A DNA stretch of 64,000 bases from Candidatus Parcubacteria bacterium (GTDB lineage: Bacteria; Patescibacteriota; Minisyncoccia; Phycocordibacterales; UBA12088): assembly GCA_003694545.1 (NCBI GenBank), contig RFKD01000051.1:1-64000 (forward strand), written 5' to 3'. Shown here one piece after another: positions 24,413 through 33,651 of the stretch. The stretch's first letter is position 1; the number at the start of each line of letters is the position of its first letter. Position numbers and translations under genes: made by a program. The notes under the pieces were generated by a model. It was not told the origin of the DNA, did not search any database, and saw nothing but the letters and a program-made list of their open reading frames with translations.

Positions 24413-24833
24413 CACACCGTCAGCAGGTCCGTTGCTTTGTGGCGGTAACGAAAAACAACTTTTGTTCTCCCTTTCACAAAGGCACGATTCTTGACCTGGA
24501 GTTTTGAAGTTTTGATATGTTGCAGGTTTTACGAGCTGGCGTCATAGATGTTTGAAGGTATGTTTCCCCATCTCCTTGATTTTGTGCAGAATACTGGAAA
24601 AATAGCTCAAAATGCCCCCGCCGCCGAGGTGGCGGTTGCTGGCTCGGTGCGTCCGGCTCAAACAATATCGAACTCGGCGAAACCGCTCCGCTGACAATAT
24701 CAAATTTTTGGCGGACTAGGTACGAGCGTGCCGAGCACACACAATTCTGTTCTGTTCTTTCAAAAAATAAGAGCCGCGTCACGAGGAATGCGGCTCGACT
24801 AGAGAACACTATTGCGTTTCTTCTTCGCGTTCG
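24399..24833. other. Intergenic stretch without a convincing gene
   Basis: These 435 bp hold the pilin promoter, a terminator for the gene to the right, and between them (24560-24600) a short fragment, CTCCTTGATTTTGTGC, shared with the tRNA-linked elements at 25.7 and 56.4 kb. A 111-codon minus-strand frame is not protein-like and reads through the terminator. Confidence 0.5.
24761..24796 (-). terminator. Intrinsic terminator after the secreted-protein gene
   Basis: On the minus strand, GAGCCGC and GCGGCTC (24796-24790 and 24777-24771) form a 7-bp stem, followed by TTATTTTTT. It lies ~40 bp after the stop of the gene at 24834-25463. Confidence 0.75.
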
Positions 24834-25463
24834 TTAGAAGGTCATGCGGGGGACGGTAAGAGTCATCACTCCAATGGCCCTGACCGCGGTGGCCATATGG
24901 TCTATGACACCGCGAATCGTGGAGAGCGTTTCCTTCAGAATTTGATCGCACTTCGCGAAGTCGTGCTTCTCGCTCTCGGAATTACAGTAGTCAGACTGAA
25001 CGACGCGTTGCGTTGCCCAGCGCCCGGCAGTCTCTCCAGCATCGGCTGACATGACCAGCACTTCGCCAGCAAATGAGGCCCAGTCATTGATCTTCTCGAC
25101 GAGAGACTGCGGCACGGGTGTACCTGGCACGCCATCCTTCATCTCGTCGAGAAGCTCCTGGCCGCGAGCGACCACGACTTCGCTGAGCAGAACCACTTGT
25201 GCGTATTTGTCGAGTGTCTCGGCGTAAAGCCGCGACACCTCGGTGCCGTCCTGATTCGCGTCCTCGCGGGCGCGGAGGGCGGACAGCATCGTATGCAGGT
25301 AGAATTCGGCGGTCTTCTCGGATACGCCGAACTGGGCGACGATCTCGGGCTTCTTCTGATTGACGAATACCGTGACCTTGTCCTTGCTCTGAGCGTTGGC
25401 TGAGAGCGGGGCAAGAGTCGCGAACGCGATGGCAAAGATCGTGTAGAGCGTGCGAGCAGACAT
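24834..25463 (-). CDS. Secreted helical protein of unknown function
   Basis: This 209-residue protein has a textbook Sec signal peptide (MSARTLYTIFAIAFATLAPLS, cleavage after ANA). The mature part is mostly helical, with two Cys (DYCNSE and KCDQIL) that could form a disulfide. No family is recognised. Unlike most genes here it has a full TTGACA-17-TACAAT promoter, a leader of ~30 nt with a strong Shine-Dalgarno (AGGGAGGG) 5 nt before the ATG, and an intrinsic terminator. It therefore looks like a self-contained, possibly recently acquired cassette. Confidence 0.75.
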   Translation of the reverse strand: MSARTLYTIFAIAFATLAPLSANAQSKDKVTVFVNQKKPEIVAQFGVSEKTAEFYLHTMLSALRAREDANQDGTEVSRLYAETLDKYAQVVLLSEVVVARGQELLDEMKDGVPGTPVPQSLVEKINDWASFAGEVLVMSADAGETAGRWATQRVVQSDYCNSESEKHDFAKCDQILKETLSTIRGVIDHMATAVRAIGVMTLTVPRMTF

Positions 25464-25498
25464 GATGCCCTCCCTGTTGCTCGTGGCAGTTCATTAAT

Positions 25499-25527
25499 AT
25501 TGTACACCTAAATCACTCCCGTGTCAA
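25499..25527 (-). promoter_or_regulatory. Strong sigma-70 promoter of the secreted-protein gene
   Basis: On the minus strand, TTGACA (25527-25522), exactly 17 bp, and TACAAT (25504-25499). The start codon lies ~35 nt downstream and is preceded by a strong ribosome-binding site. Confidence 0.75.
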
Positions 25528-25691
25528 GTATTTACGATGCACTAGAAATTGCCTTATTTAGCAATATATTTTGGATTGTATGTCCCAAAATTCCTTTTTC
25601 CCAATGCAAAACCAATATTCAAATGGGAGTGTGGGCATATTGCGCGAGCCGCGGAGCGAAGTTAAGCGGCAAGCGCTGGATAGCATTCCTG

Positions 25692-25891
25692 TCTGGTGCG
25701 GGTAGGGGAAATCGGTCGCCAGTTCTAAGCAAATTCACCGCCTGCGGCGTCTCATTTGCTAAGAACTTGCGACCCCGGCTTCGGAGCAACCCAAACGCGA
25801 GTTTGGGGATCCGCTGCGCCTCAGTTCGATTTCCCCATCGAGCTACAAAATCATAGTTGGCGAATGCTTCGCATCCACCTCCTTGATTTTG
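25692..25891 (-). repeat. tRNA-3'-linked structured element, copy 2
   Basis: Read on the minus strand from the end of tRNA-Gly, the order is AAATCAAGGAG, a GAA-loop hairpin (25859-25879) whose variation gives G-U pairs on this strand, and an inverted imperfect copy of the tRNA 3' part (near 25822-25852). A 7-bp hairpin CCCAAAC/GTTTGGG (25790-25807) and a long hairpin with 14-nt arms (25721-25734 and 25754-25767) follow. The element ends in a direct imperfect copy of the tRNA 3' end (~25695-25714). A long frame across it is not a gene. Confidence 0.7.
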
Positions 25892-25962
25892 TGCGGGTAG
25901 GGGGAATTGAACCCCCGTCTCATCCATGGCAAGGATGCGTTCTACCACTAAACTATACCCGC
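25892..25962 (-). tRNA. tRNA-Gly (anticodon GCC)
   Basis: Acceptor GCGGGTA pairs with TACCCGC and A is the discriminator. The anticodon stem CATCC/GGATG encloses TTGCCAT, which gives anticodon GCC. The T loop is TTCAATT. CCA is not encoded. A structured element abuts the 3' end. Confidence 0.95.
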
Positions 25963-26107
25963 CCAATCTTTAGCGTAGCAAACACGCAAGCTTAGTTCAA
26001 GCAAGCACGCTCGGGCGCATCTCGCAGGGGAGGGGGAGAGCGGCCAGGTGCTTCGGAAACGGCGGCGTTTATAAAAACGCCAAAAAGTCTCAAAACGCCA
26101 ATGTCCT

Positions 26108-26136
26108 TGTGGATAGCGCTGTGGATAGGTGGATAA
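26108..26136. promoter_or_regulatory. Cluster of three DnaA-box-like 9-mers
   Basis: TGTGGATAG (26108-26116), TGTGGATAG (26120-26128) and GGTGGATAA (26128-26136) each differ by one base from the reverse DnaA box TGTGGATAA. An AT-richer stretch follows (26140-26250). This is a second origin candidate; with no dnaA nearby it could also be a DnaA-regulated promoter region. Confidence 0.4.
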
Positions 26137-26282
26137 ATCGAAGTCTCCTATGAAAAACAAGGGTTTTTTATAGGTTGTAAGTTGTCTTTAACCTTTACAT
26201 GCCGTCTTTTCCGGATCGTATAACCACGCGAGTTGTTGATAACTGAAGGTGTGTCTCACTTGCTGGTCTGCGGAAGCGGGTG

Positions 26283-26291
26283 TGCTACAGT
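26283..26291 (+). promoter_or_regulatory. Extended -10 element of the YraN-like gene
   Basis: TGCTACAGT ends 10 nt before ATG 26302, in the recurrent leaderless arrangement. Confidence 0.5.
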
Positions 26292-26301
26292 ACTTTCGCG
26301 T

Positions 26302-26730
26302 ATGCGAAACAGGCGCGCCCAACGCCGGTTTGGCCTCTTGGCGCAGGCGCTCGCGGAGCGGTTTTTGGTGGAACGCAAAGGGTGGCACATTTTGGCGCGC
26401 AACGAACGCTCCGGTAGAGCGGAAGCAGATCTTATTGGAAAAGCGCCGGACGGATCACTGCGCGCGGTGGAGGAGAAGGGGGCGCGCGGTGCGATTGACG
26501 GGGAGGGGAATGTTCTGCGCGCTCCGTCCATCTTGCCCGTTGAACACCTCACGCGCGAGCAAATGGCGCGCGTGGCGCGCGTGCTGCGCGATTGGCGGGT
26601 AAAAGGCGGCGCTCACAAAAAGGCGGGCGCGGGGAAATGGGCCGTGGATGTGTGCCTCGTTATTGTTGACGAGCAAACCGCTCGCGCCCGCGTTGAACAT
26701 CTGGAAGCTCTGATTGAGGGGCAGGGGTAA
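26302..26730 (+). CDS. YraN/UPF0102-family endonuclease-like protein
   Basis: This 142-residue protein has a restriction-endonuclease-like fold typical of the YraN (UPF0102) family. LLAQALAERFLVERKGWHILARN matches the N-terminal helix and strand, EADLIGK supplies the acidic residues, and VEEKGAR the E-x-K element of the PD-(D/E)xK core. The family is widespread and its function poorly defined, possibly in DNA processing. The start follows an extended -10 box and matches the family N-terminus; an in-frame extension to 26233 is unlikely. Confidence 0.78.
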   Translation: MRNRRAQRRFGLLAQALAERFLVERKGWHILARNERSGRAEADLIGKAPDGSLRAVEEKGARGAIDGEGNVLRAPSILPVEHLTREQMARVARVLRDWRVKGGAHKKAGAGKWAVDVCLVIVDEQTARARVEHLEALIEGQG

Positions 26731-26793
26731 GGTCAAGCTAGAGGTAGGGGGGAATATTCCTTTTAGAGGCGTTTTGTGGCATAGTGCAAGAGG

Positions 26794-26867
26794 CGGGGTG
26801 TGGTGTAATGGTAGCACGCATGCTTTGGGTGCATGTAGTCCGAGTTCGAGTCTCGGCACCCCGACCA
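26794..26867 (+). tRNA. tRNA-Pro (anticodon TGG)
   Basis: Acceptor CGGGGTG pairs with CACCCCG and A is the discriminator; CCA is encoded. The anticodon stem CATGC/GCATG encloses TTTGGGT, which gives anticodon TGG. The T loop is TTCGAGT. It is the only tRNA here with an encoded CCA and without the structured 3' element; the AT-rich defence island begins just after it. Confidence 0.94.
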
Positions 26868-26989
26868 GATGCAACTTTTATTAATTCTGCGAGAAGATGT
26901 TTGCTCGCTCCGCCTCGCTAACGCTCGGCTCCGCTCGCATTTTTCCTTATATTTCGAGATTAAATCAAAGGGCTTTTGAAAATCAAAAA

Positions 26990-27286
26990 TCAGTTTTCTA
27001 TCCAGCAGGCGGCGGTTCGTTCCAATTTTCCCGCAACAGATTTTATTTCATCAAAAGCGTCTGACGAAGCCAGTTCTTCAGCGTGATGAGCGGATAAAAT
27101 CCACTCTTTCAATGGTTCAATCCAATTGTTTCCCTTTCGCCCAAAATCAGCCTTTCTTTTGTTAAGGTCTGTTTTTGTTTTAATGAGCTCGTCTTTTTTG
27201 GCAAGATACGTTTCTTTTTCAATACTGCCGTCCAAAAAGGCGTTGACCAATCTATTCAACTTTTGCTGGGTTTCCTCTTGTCCCAA
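26990..27286 (-). pseudogene. C-terminal remnant of a serine recombinase
   Basis: The 98 codons match the C-terminal helical region of large serine recombinases: LNRLVNAFLDGSIEKETYL, KDELIKTKTDL, KEWILSAHHAEEL. The catalytic Ser domain is missing, and upstream sequence turns into the promoter region of the defence genes. It is probably the leftover of the recombinase that brought the adjacent island in next to tRNA-Pro. An independent small protein is possible but has no ribosome-binding site or promoter that I can see. Confidence 0.65.
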
Positions 27287-27326
27287 TCTTCCCGTGCGCG
27301 GGCGACAAAGTGGAACTCCCTATTTG

Positions 27327-27355
27327 TTGACTAAAGCAAAAATAATTCATATACT
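27327..27355 (+). promoter_or_regulatory. Promoter of the defence operon
   Basis: TTGACT (27327-27332), exactly 17 bp, TATACT (27350-27355). Transcription would begin ~27362 and leave a ~50-nt AT-rich leader before the regulator gene; the TATACATAACTATATTA stretch there could hold its operator. Confidence 0.65.
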
Positions 27356-27411
27356 ACCAATATAAGCAAGAACTTGAGTATACATAACTATATTAATAAA
27401 GTTTTATAATT

Positions 27412-27621
27412 ATGCCAAAGAGTAAAGCAACTATCGGCGAGAATATACGGAAGTACCGCCTGCAAAAAAATATGTCGCAAGACCGCCTGTCTAAATTGGC
27501 GGATGTCGCTTTTCATACCATCGTCAAGATAGAATCCGGCGAGACGCCAAATCCTACAATAGAAACGGTCAGGAAAATCGCCGCCGCGCTTGGCGTGAGT
27601 ATTGATGATTTAATGAAGTAA
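27412..27621 (+). CDS. XRE-family helix-turn-helix regulator
   Basis: This 69-residue protein consists of little more than a Cro/C1-type HTH: NIRKYRLQKNMSQDRLSKLA, FHTIVKIESGETPNPTIETV, KIAAALGVSIDDLMK. It is probably the repressor or controller of the restriction-like operon that starts 2 bp downstream, like the C proteins of R-M systems. Position just behind the operon promoter suggests autoregulation. Confidence 0.85.
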   Translation: MPKSKATIGENIRKYRLQKNMSQDRLSKLADVAFHTIVKIESGETPNPTIETVRKIAAALGVSIDDLMK

Positions 27622-27623
27622 CT

Positions 27624-30600
27624 ATGACGAACCATTCCGATCTCACATTTATCACAAACGAAGAAGGACAGAATCTCCTCGAGCGTTTCAGGGTGTTGAT
27701 AAAAGACACCGAGTTCTTTGATGTCCTTGTAGGCTATTTCTATACCAGCGGCTTTTATACCCTATATAAATCATTGGAGAAAACTAAAAAAATCAGGATT
27801 CTTATCGGCATCAGCACCAACCGGCAGACACTTGATCTGATAGAAAAGGCAGAGCAACAGGAGCTTACATTCTCCCATGCGGAGACGAAGGAACACTTTT
27901 CCAATCTGCTTGCTGGAGAAATGGAGAGCGCGGAGGACAGCAGAAAAGTAGAAGAAGGGGTTACAAAGTTTATGGAGTGGTTGCAAAACGGAAAACTCGA
28001 AATCAGGGCGTATCCGACAGAAAATATCCACGCCAAGCTTTACATTATGACTTTTGTAGAGAGCGACAGAGACGTCGGGAGGGTCATCACAGGTTCAAGC
28101 AATTTTACCTACTCAGGCTTAGTGGAAAATCTTGAGTTCAATGTGGAGTTGAAAAACCGCGCTGATTATGAATTCGCCAAAGAAAGATTTGAGGAGCTTT
28201 GGAAAGAAGCTGTTGACGTCAGCGAAAAATACATTCAGACGATTCAGGAAAAAACCTGGCTCAACCCGAATGTAACCCCCTATGAGCTATACCTAAAATT
28301 TCTGTACGAATATTTTAAAGACGAGTTAAGCCAAACCGATGAAATGTTTTGTCGCTACTTACCCCACGACTTCAGGAAACTTGAATATCAGGAGCAAGCG
28401 GTTTTAAACGCCAAAAAAATCCTCGAGGAATACGGTGGTGTATTCATTTCGGATGTTGTGGGTTTGGGAAAGACTTACATTTCAGCCATGATCGCCGGTC
28501 AGCTTGACGGCAGAACGCTGGTCATCGCTCCGCCGGTTTTGCTTGACAAAACAAATCCCGGCTCATGGCCAAATGTGTTTTCCGATTTTCGGATTTCGGC
28601 GGACTTTGAGTCCATTGGAAAATTAGACGATATCCTGCGCAGAGGAACAGAAAAATACAAGAACATTATTATAGATGAAGCCCATCGATTCCGCACGGAA
28701 ACCAACATCACCTACGAAAAATTAGCCGAAATCTGTCGAGGCAAGCGAGTGATTCTGGTCACAGCCACGCCGTACAACAATTCCCCAAAAGACATCTTAA
28801 GCCAGATAAAGCTGTTCCAAAAAGCAAGGAGAAGCACGATTCCCAATCTGCCTGATTTGGAAGGCTTCTTTGGAGGATTGGAGAGGAAGCTTAAAAAGCT
28901 CGACAGGCAAAAAGATTACTCCGAATACATCAGAGTAGTTAAAGAGAATGCCAAAGAAATCCGCGAGAAGGTGCTCAAGTATTTGATGGTGCGTCGCACC
29001 AGAACTGAAATCTTAAAATACTTTCCCGATGATTTGGCTAAGCAAAATCTCAAGTTTCCGGATGTCGATGATCCAATGCCGCTTTTTTACCAGCTTAATG
29101 AAGAAGAAGACAAAATATTCAACACAACCATAGAGATGATTACCAAAAAATTTACTTACGCTCGTTACACGCCACTTTTGCCAAAATACTATAAAGGTTC
29201 AATTGACCTTTTTGAGGAACAATCCCAGAAGAACATGGGTAAGTTCATGAAGATTCTTTTGGTGAAACGGCTTGAGAGCAGCTTCTTTGCTTTCAAGCAA
29301 TCAATTGGCCGCTTTATCTCCTCTTATGAGATGTTTATCAAAGAGTTCAAAAAGGGACATGTTTATATCAGTAAAAAATACGCGAACAAGATTTTTGAAT
29401 ATCTGGAAAATGATGATGACGAAGCCATCCAAAAGCTGATCGATGGGGGTAAAGCCGAAAGATACGACAGCGAGGATTTTACCGAAGACTTTATCAAAGA
29501 TCTGGAAAGCGATCTCACTATATTGACCACTATCTTATCTCTCTGGCAAAACATTAAACGAGATCCCAAACTACTCACGTTCCTTGATGAACTTTCAAAA
29601 AATAAAATACTCCAAAATAAGCTCATCGTTTTTACCGAATCAAGAGAAACCGCCGAATATCTGGCAAGAAATATCAATAATAAATTTGGAGACATCACGC
29701 TTTGTTTTACTGGCAGATCAGAAGAAGCCACCCGCGATAAAGTGATCGATAATTTTGATGCAAAAGTGCGCCATCCCAAAGACGATTATCGCATTCTGGT
29801 TTCGACCGAGGTCTTGTCAGAGGGCGTCAACCTGCATCGCTCCAATGTGGTCGTAAATTATGACATACCCTGGAATCCAACCCGCATGATGCAAAGGGTC
29901 GGACGCATCAACAGGATCGATACGACGTTCGACAAAATCTATACTTTTAATTTTTTCCCAACCAAACAATCGAACGACCAGATCAAACTCAAAGAAGCGG
30001 CAGAGGCTAAAATCAATGCTTTTCTTACATTGCTAGGCGGCGATGCGGCGTTGTTAACTGAAGGCGAACCGGTTGACTCACATGAGCTTTTCAATCGGTT
30101 AATCTCCAAAAAGACCCTGATTGGCGAAGACGAAACCGAAGAAAGCGAGCTTAAGTATTTGCAAGTGATTAAAAATATTCGGGACAAAAACCCTGACCTA
30201 TTTGAAAAAATCAAGCGTTTGCCCAAGAAAGTCCGGACAGCAAAAAAGGATGTTGGACATCGAGATTCACTGGTAACTTATTTCAGGCGTGGCAAGCTAC
30301 AGAAATTTTTTATAGCTGATCAAAGCTCGGTTGCCAGGGAACTTGATTTTATAAGTGCTGCACGTATACTCGCAAGTGCCAGTGATGATAAAAAACAAAA
30401 ACTGCCGGAAAAGTTTTTTGACCTTCTGGATAAAAATAAAGAGGCTTTTCTTCGTGCCACTACCGAAGAGATGGTTGAACCCGTAAAAAAACGTGGTCAT
30501 GACAGCGCCGCACAATTGCTCAAAATTCTCAAAGCTACAGTGGGGAACACACAACCGTTCACGGACGAGCAGGAGCAGTATATTAAACAGGTCATCGTCC

Positions 30601-30812
30601 AGTTGGAGGAAGGCGGTTTACCTAGGCAAACAGTCAAAGAAACCCTCAAGGCGCTGAATGAACTCAAGCAGGATTTAATTAACCCGTTTAAAGTGCTGGC
30701 TACACTGCAAAGCCACATCCCCGAGCAATTTTTACGACAGCACTATGCAGAGCAGAATCCGCGTTCAGTCGGGAAAAGGGAAGTGATTCTATCAATGTAT
30801 TTAACAGGATAA
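27624..30812 (+). CDS. PLD-like nuclease / SNF2-type helicase, restriction-like
   Basis: This 1062-residue fusion has an N-terminal phospholipase D-like domain (HAKLYIM near residue 136, GSSNFTYSGL near 158), which acts as a nuclease in several defence proteins. An SNF2/superfamily 2 helicase follows: GLGKT (~280), IIIDEAHR (~350), LVTATPYNN, STEVLSEGVNL and RMMQRVGRINR (~755). A ~250-residue C-terminal helical region ends it. With the methyltransferase gene 4 bp downstream, it resembles the nuclease-translocase part of an R-M-like or DISARM-related system. It is AT-rich compared with the host genes. Confidence 0.8.
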   Translation: MTNHSDLTFITNEEGQNLLERFRVLIKDTEFFDVLVGYFYTSGFYTLYKSLEKTKKIRILIGISTNRQTLDLIEKAEQQELTFSHAETKEHFSNLLAGEMESAEDSRKVEEGVTKFMEWLQNGKLEIRAYPTENIHAKLYIMTFVESDRDVGRVITGSSNFTYSGLVENLEFNVELKNRADYEFAKERFEELWKEAVDVSEKYIQTIQEKTWLNPNVTPYELYLKFLYEYFKDELSQTDEMFCRYLPHDFRKLEYQEQAVLNAKKILEEYGGVFISDVVGLGKTYISAMIAGQLDGRTLVIAPPVLLDKTNPGSWPNVFSDFRISADFESIGKLDDILRRGTEKYKNIIIDEAHRFRTETNITYEKLAEICRGKRVILVTATPYNNSPKDILSQIKLFQKARRSTIPNLPDLEGFFGGLERKLKKLDRQKDYSEYIRVVKENAKEIREKVLKYLMVRRTRTEILKYFPDDLAKQNLKFPDVDDPMPLFYQLNEEEDKIFNTTIEMITKKFTYARYTPLLPKYYKGSIDLFEEQSQKNMGKFMKILLVKRLESSFFAFKQSIGRFISSYEMFIKEFKKGHVYISKKYANKIFEYLENDDDEAIQKLIDGGKAERYDSEDFTEDFIKDLESDLTILTTILSLWQNIKRDPKLLTFLDELSKNKILQNKLIVFTESRETAEYLARNINNKFGDITLCFTGRSEEATRDKVIDNFDAKVRHPKDDYRILVSTEVLSEGVNLHRSNVVVNYDIPWNPTRMMQRVGRINRIDTTFDKIYTFNFFPTKQSNDQIKLKEAAEAKINAFLTLLGGDAALLTEGEPVDSHELFNRLISKKTLIGEDETEESELKYLQVIKNIRDKNPDLFEKIKRLPKKVRTAKKDVGHRDSLVTYFRRGKLQKFFIADQSSVARELDFISAARILASASDDKKQKLPEKFFDLLDKNKEAFLRATTEEMVEPVKKRGHDSAAQLLKILKATVGNTQPFTDEQEQYIKQVIVQLEEGGLPRQTVKETLKALNELKQDLINPFKVLATLQSHIPEQFLRQHYAEQNPRSVGKREVILSMYLTG

Positions 30813-30816
30813 TAAT

Positions 30817-33651
30817 ATGGACAGACAACAAGCTCAAAAGCTGATTAAAGAAACTTTTGAAAATCCTTTTGATAAAGGCAAATTTGCCCGTTTTATAAAA
30901 AATCTCCTTAACCGAGTTGAAGACGCCCCTTTCACGTACCAAGGCAATTATATCCCCGAAGCTTACCAACCTTACATCTCATCGTTGGAGCGTCTTTACA
31001 AATATTCAGGCGGAGAACATAAGATTGACATACTTGTCGTTCAACTGAAAAAACAAACTTCGCTGGAACGCGCCCGTACCATGCAGCGCAATTTCATTGC
31101 CCGGTACTTAAACGGCAGCCGTGGCGGTGAAATGAAAGATGCCGCGCTGGTTGCCTTTGTTTCTCCTGGTGAAGTGGACTGGCGTTTTTCGCTGATTACA
31201 ATGGACTACCGTTTTGAAGAAACAAAAGACGGAAAAGTAAAAGTCAAAGAAGAATTTACTCCGGCAAGGCGCTGGTCGTTTCTGGTAGGAAGCAACGAAG
31301 CCAGCCACACCGCCCAGAGCCGACTGGTGAACATTCTCGTCGATGATGAGCACCATCCCACACTCCAGCAACTGGAAGAAGCCTTCAACATTGAAACTGT
31401 TACCAAAGAGTTCTTCATCAAATACCGCGAGATGTTTATCCGTACGAAGGAAGAACTGGATACAGTGGTGGCACGAGACGCCAAAATCAAAGCCGATTTT
31501 GATGCCAAAGGTATTGACACGGTCAACTTTGCCAAAAAGCTGCTCGGCCAAATCGTCTTTCTTTATTTTCTGCAAAAGAAAGGCTGGTTTGGCGTCAAGC
31601 GGGACGCCAAATGGGGTACGGGCTCCAAACATTTTTTACGAGAACTTTTCGAAGGCAAATATGGCAGCTATAACAATTTTTTCAACGATATTCTTGAACC
31701 TCTCTTTTATGAAGCGTTGCGCATCGACCGCAGTCATGACGACCATTATTACAGCCGGTTCAATTGTAAGATTCCGTTTCTGAACGGAGGGCTGTTTGAT
31801 CCTATCGGCAATTACGACTGGGTACACACGGACATCAACATACCGAACGAGCTTTTTTCCAACACAGTAAAAACCAAAGAAGGCGATATTGGTAACGGTA
31901 TTTTAGATATCTTTGACCGCTACAACTTTACGGTCAAGGAAGATGAGCCTTTGGAAAAAGAGGTCGCCATCGATCCGGAGCTTTTGGGTAAAACGTATGA
32001 AAAATTCAACGCTATCCGTCCGGATAATTTTGAAGAATACAAGGCGGCTTTAAAGAGCGGGCAAAAGGGTGCTGAAAACAAGTTCAACAAGACATTTGGT
32101 GTTTACTACACCCCGCGGGAAATCGTGCATTACATGTGCAAGCAGAGCCTGATTAATTATCTTTTCACTAAGGCGGAAGAAGAGGGGATTTCTAACGATA
32201 TTAAAAAGCAAGACATCGAAGACCTGATCGAAATCGGCGAGATGATTACCGAACACGAGGCAACCGCTCTTAACAAAGAGGATAAAATTAGAAACGGCAT
32301 CCAGAAATCCACGAAATACGAGAGGCTTTCATCCGACAGTATACGAAAAAATGCCAAAATCATAGATAACTGGCTGGCTGACATTACCGTGTGCGATCCG
32401 GCAGTGGGTTCCGGCGCCTTCCCGGTGGGCATGATGCATGAAATTGTCAAGGCTCGTAATCTCCTTTCCACATTTATTCAAGACCCTAACCGCACCATTT
32501 ATACCTTCAAACGCGAATGCATCGAAAAATCCCTCTATGGCGTGGACATCGACCCCGGCGCGGTGGAGATTGCCAAACTGCGGCTCTGGCTGTCGCTGGT
32601 GGTGGATGAGGATGATATCCGCCAGATCAAGCCTCTGCCGAATTTGGATTATAAAATTGTGTGCGGAAATTCGCTGCTGGGTGTGGAGAAGAATTTGTTT
32701 AATAACCAACTGTTTGCCGAACTGGAACGACTGAAGCCGCTTTACTTTCATGAAACCAATCCCACAAAAAAGCAGGAATACAAAAAGGAGATTGATGACT
32801 TGATTAGCCAAATTACCAACGGACATACGGAATTTGATTTTGAGGTCTATTTTTCCGAGGTGTTTCATAAGAAGGGCGGGTTTGATGTGGTGATTGGAAA
32901 TCCGCCGTACATCCAACTTCAAAAAGCGATTGATGATAAGCAAAAATACGCTGATCTCTATAAAAATGCATGCTACGAGACTTTTGATAGGTGCGGAGAT
33001 ATTTACTGCCTCTTTTATGAAAAAGGCATACACATTCTCCGACCCAATGGCGTTTTGTGTTTTATCACCAGCAATAAATGGATGCGGGCAGGCTACGGCA
33101 AATCTCTCCGAAGATTTTTCCTCAAGCATAATCCCAGACTTTTGATTGATTTAGGTCCCGGCGTTTTTGAAAGCGCGACCGTGGATACCAATATTCTCAT
33201 AATGCAAAAATCCGAGGAAAAACCCGCCCCGGTGTGTCTCGATGCTGTTACCTTAACTGAAGAGGCAAAAGAATCGGACATTGCTTTGTATATTAAGAAG
33301 AACAGAAAACGCTTGACGGCTCTGAGCGAGAATGCTTGGTTTATTGGCAGCGCTGCTGAACAGCAACTCAAAGAAAAAATCGAACGCATAGGTAAACCAC
33401 TGAAAGATTGGGATGTGAATATTTATTATGGTATTAAAACCGGCCTAAACGAAGCCTTTATCATCACTACTGAAAAGCGTAATGAAATACTAGCAAACTG
33501 CAAAGATGAAGAAGAAAGAAAACGCACCGAAGCCATCATCAAACCTATTTTACGAGGCAGAGATATCAAGCGATATTATCAAGCGATATTATTACGAATG
33601 GGCAGGGTTTTGGGTGATAGTAATTCCAGCAGGCTGGACAAATGTAAATAA
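30817..33651 (+). CDS. N6-adenine DNA methyltransferase (type IIG/Eco57I-like), frameshifted
   Basis: The 944 readable residues have an N-terminal ~350-residue region that could include a nuclease-like fold. The adenine methyltransferase core follows, with SAM motif I DPAVGSGAFPVGMM (~525) and catalytic motif IV NPPYIQL (~694), and then the start of the specificity domain. The natural protein continues in another frame at 33591-34222. A 13-bp tandem duplication at 33565-33590 causes the shift: after ILRGRDIKRYY the frame runs to a premature stop. Removing one copy gives RYYYEWAGFW and restores ~1130 residues. It modifies DNA to protect self from the helicase-nuclease, by inference. Confidence 0.8.
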   Translation: MDRQQAQKLIKETFENPFDKGKFARFIKNLLNRVEDAPFTYQGNYIPEAYQPYISSLERLYKYSGGEHKIDILVVQLKKQTSLERARTMQRNFIARYLNGSRGGEMKDAALVAFVSPGEVDWRFSLITMDYRFEETKDGKVKVKEEFTPARRWSFLVGSNEASHTAQSRLVNILVDDEHHPTLQQLEEAFNIETVTKEFFIKYREMFIRTKEELDTVVARDAKIKADFDAKGIDTVNFAKKLLGQIVFLYFLQKKGWFGVKRDAKWGTGSKHFLRELFEGKYGSYNNFFNDILEPLFYEALRIDRSHDDHYYSRFNCKIPFLNGGLFDPIGNYDWVHTDINIPNELFSNTVKTKEGDIGNGILDIFDRYNFTVKEDEPLEKEVAIDPELLGKTYEKFNAIRPDNFEEYKAALKSGQKGAENKFNKTFGVYYTPREIVHYMCKQSLINYLFTKAEEEGISNDIKKQDIEDLIEIGEMITEHEATALNKEDKIRNGIQKSTKYERLSSDSIRKNAKIIDNWLADITVCDPAVGSGAFPVGMMHEIVKARNLLSTFIQDPNRTIYTFKRECIEKSLYGVDIDPGAVEIAKLRLWLSLVVDEDDIRQIKPLPNLDYKIVCGNSLLGVEKNLFNNQLFAELERLKPLYFHETNPTKKQEYKKEIDDLISQITNGHTEFDFEVYFSEVFHKKGGFDVVIGNPPYIQLQKAIDDKQKYADLYKNACYETFDRCGDIYCLFYEKGIHILRPNGVLCFITSNKWMRAGYGKSLRRFFLKHNPRLLIDLGPGVFESATVDTNILIMQKSEEKPAPVCLDAVTLTEEAKESDIALYIKKNRKRLTALSENAWFIGSAAEQQLKEKIERIGKPLKDWDVNIYYGIKTGLNEAFIITTEKRNEILANCKDEEERKRTEAIIKPILRGRDIKRYYQAILLRMGRVLGDSNSSRLDKCK

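Noticed and set aside
24474..24809. 111-codon minus-strand frame after the secreted-protein gene
   Set aside because: It contains that gene's terminator and a fragment of the tRNA-linked element; composition is not protein-like.
25619..25966. Long minus-strand frame over the tRNA-Gly region, with similar residues in the frame at 56344-56685 (LANETP, NLLRTGDRFP)
   Set aside because: The similarity comes from the structured tRNA-linked element, and the frame also runs through a tRNA gene. Differences between copies keep base pairing rather than amino acids.
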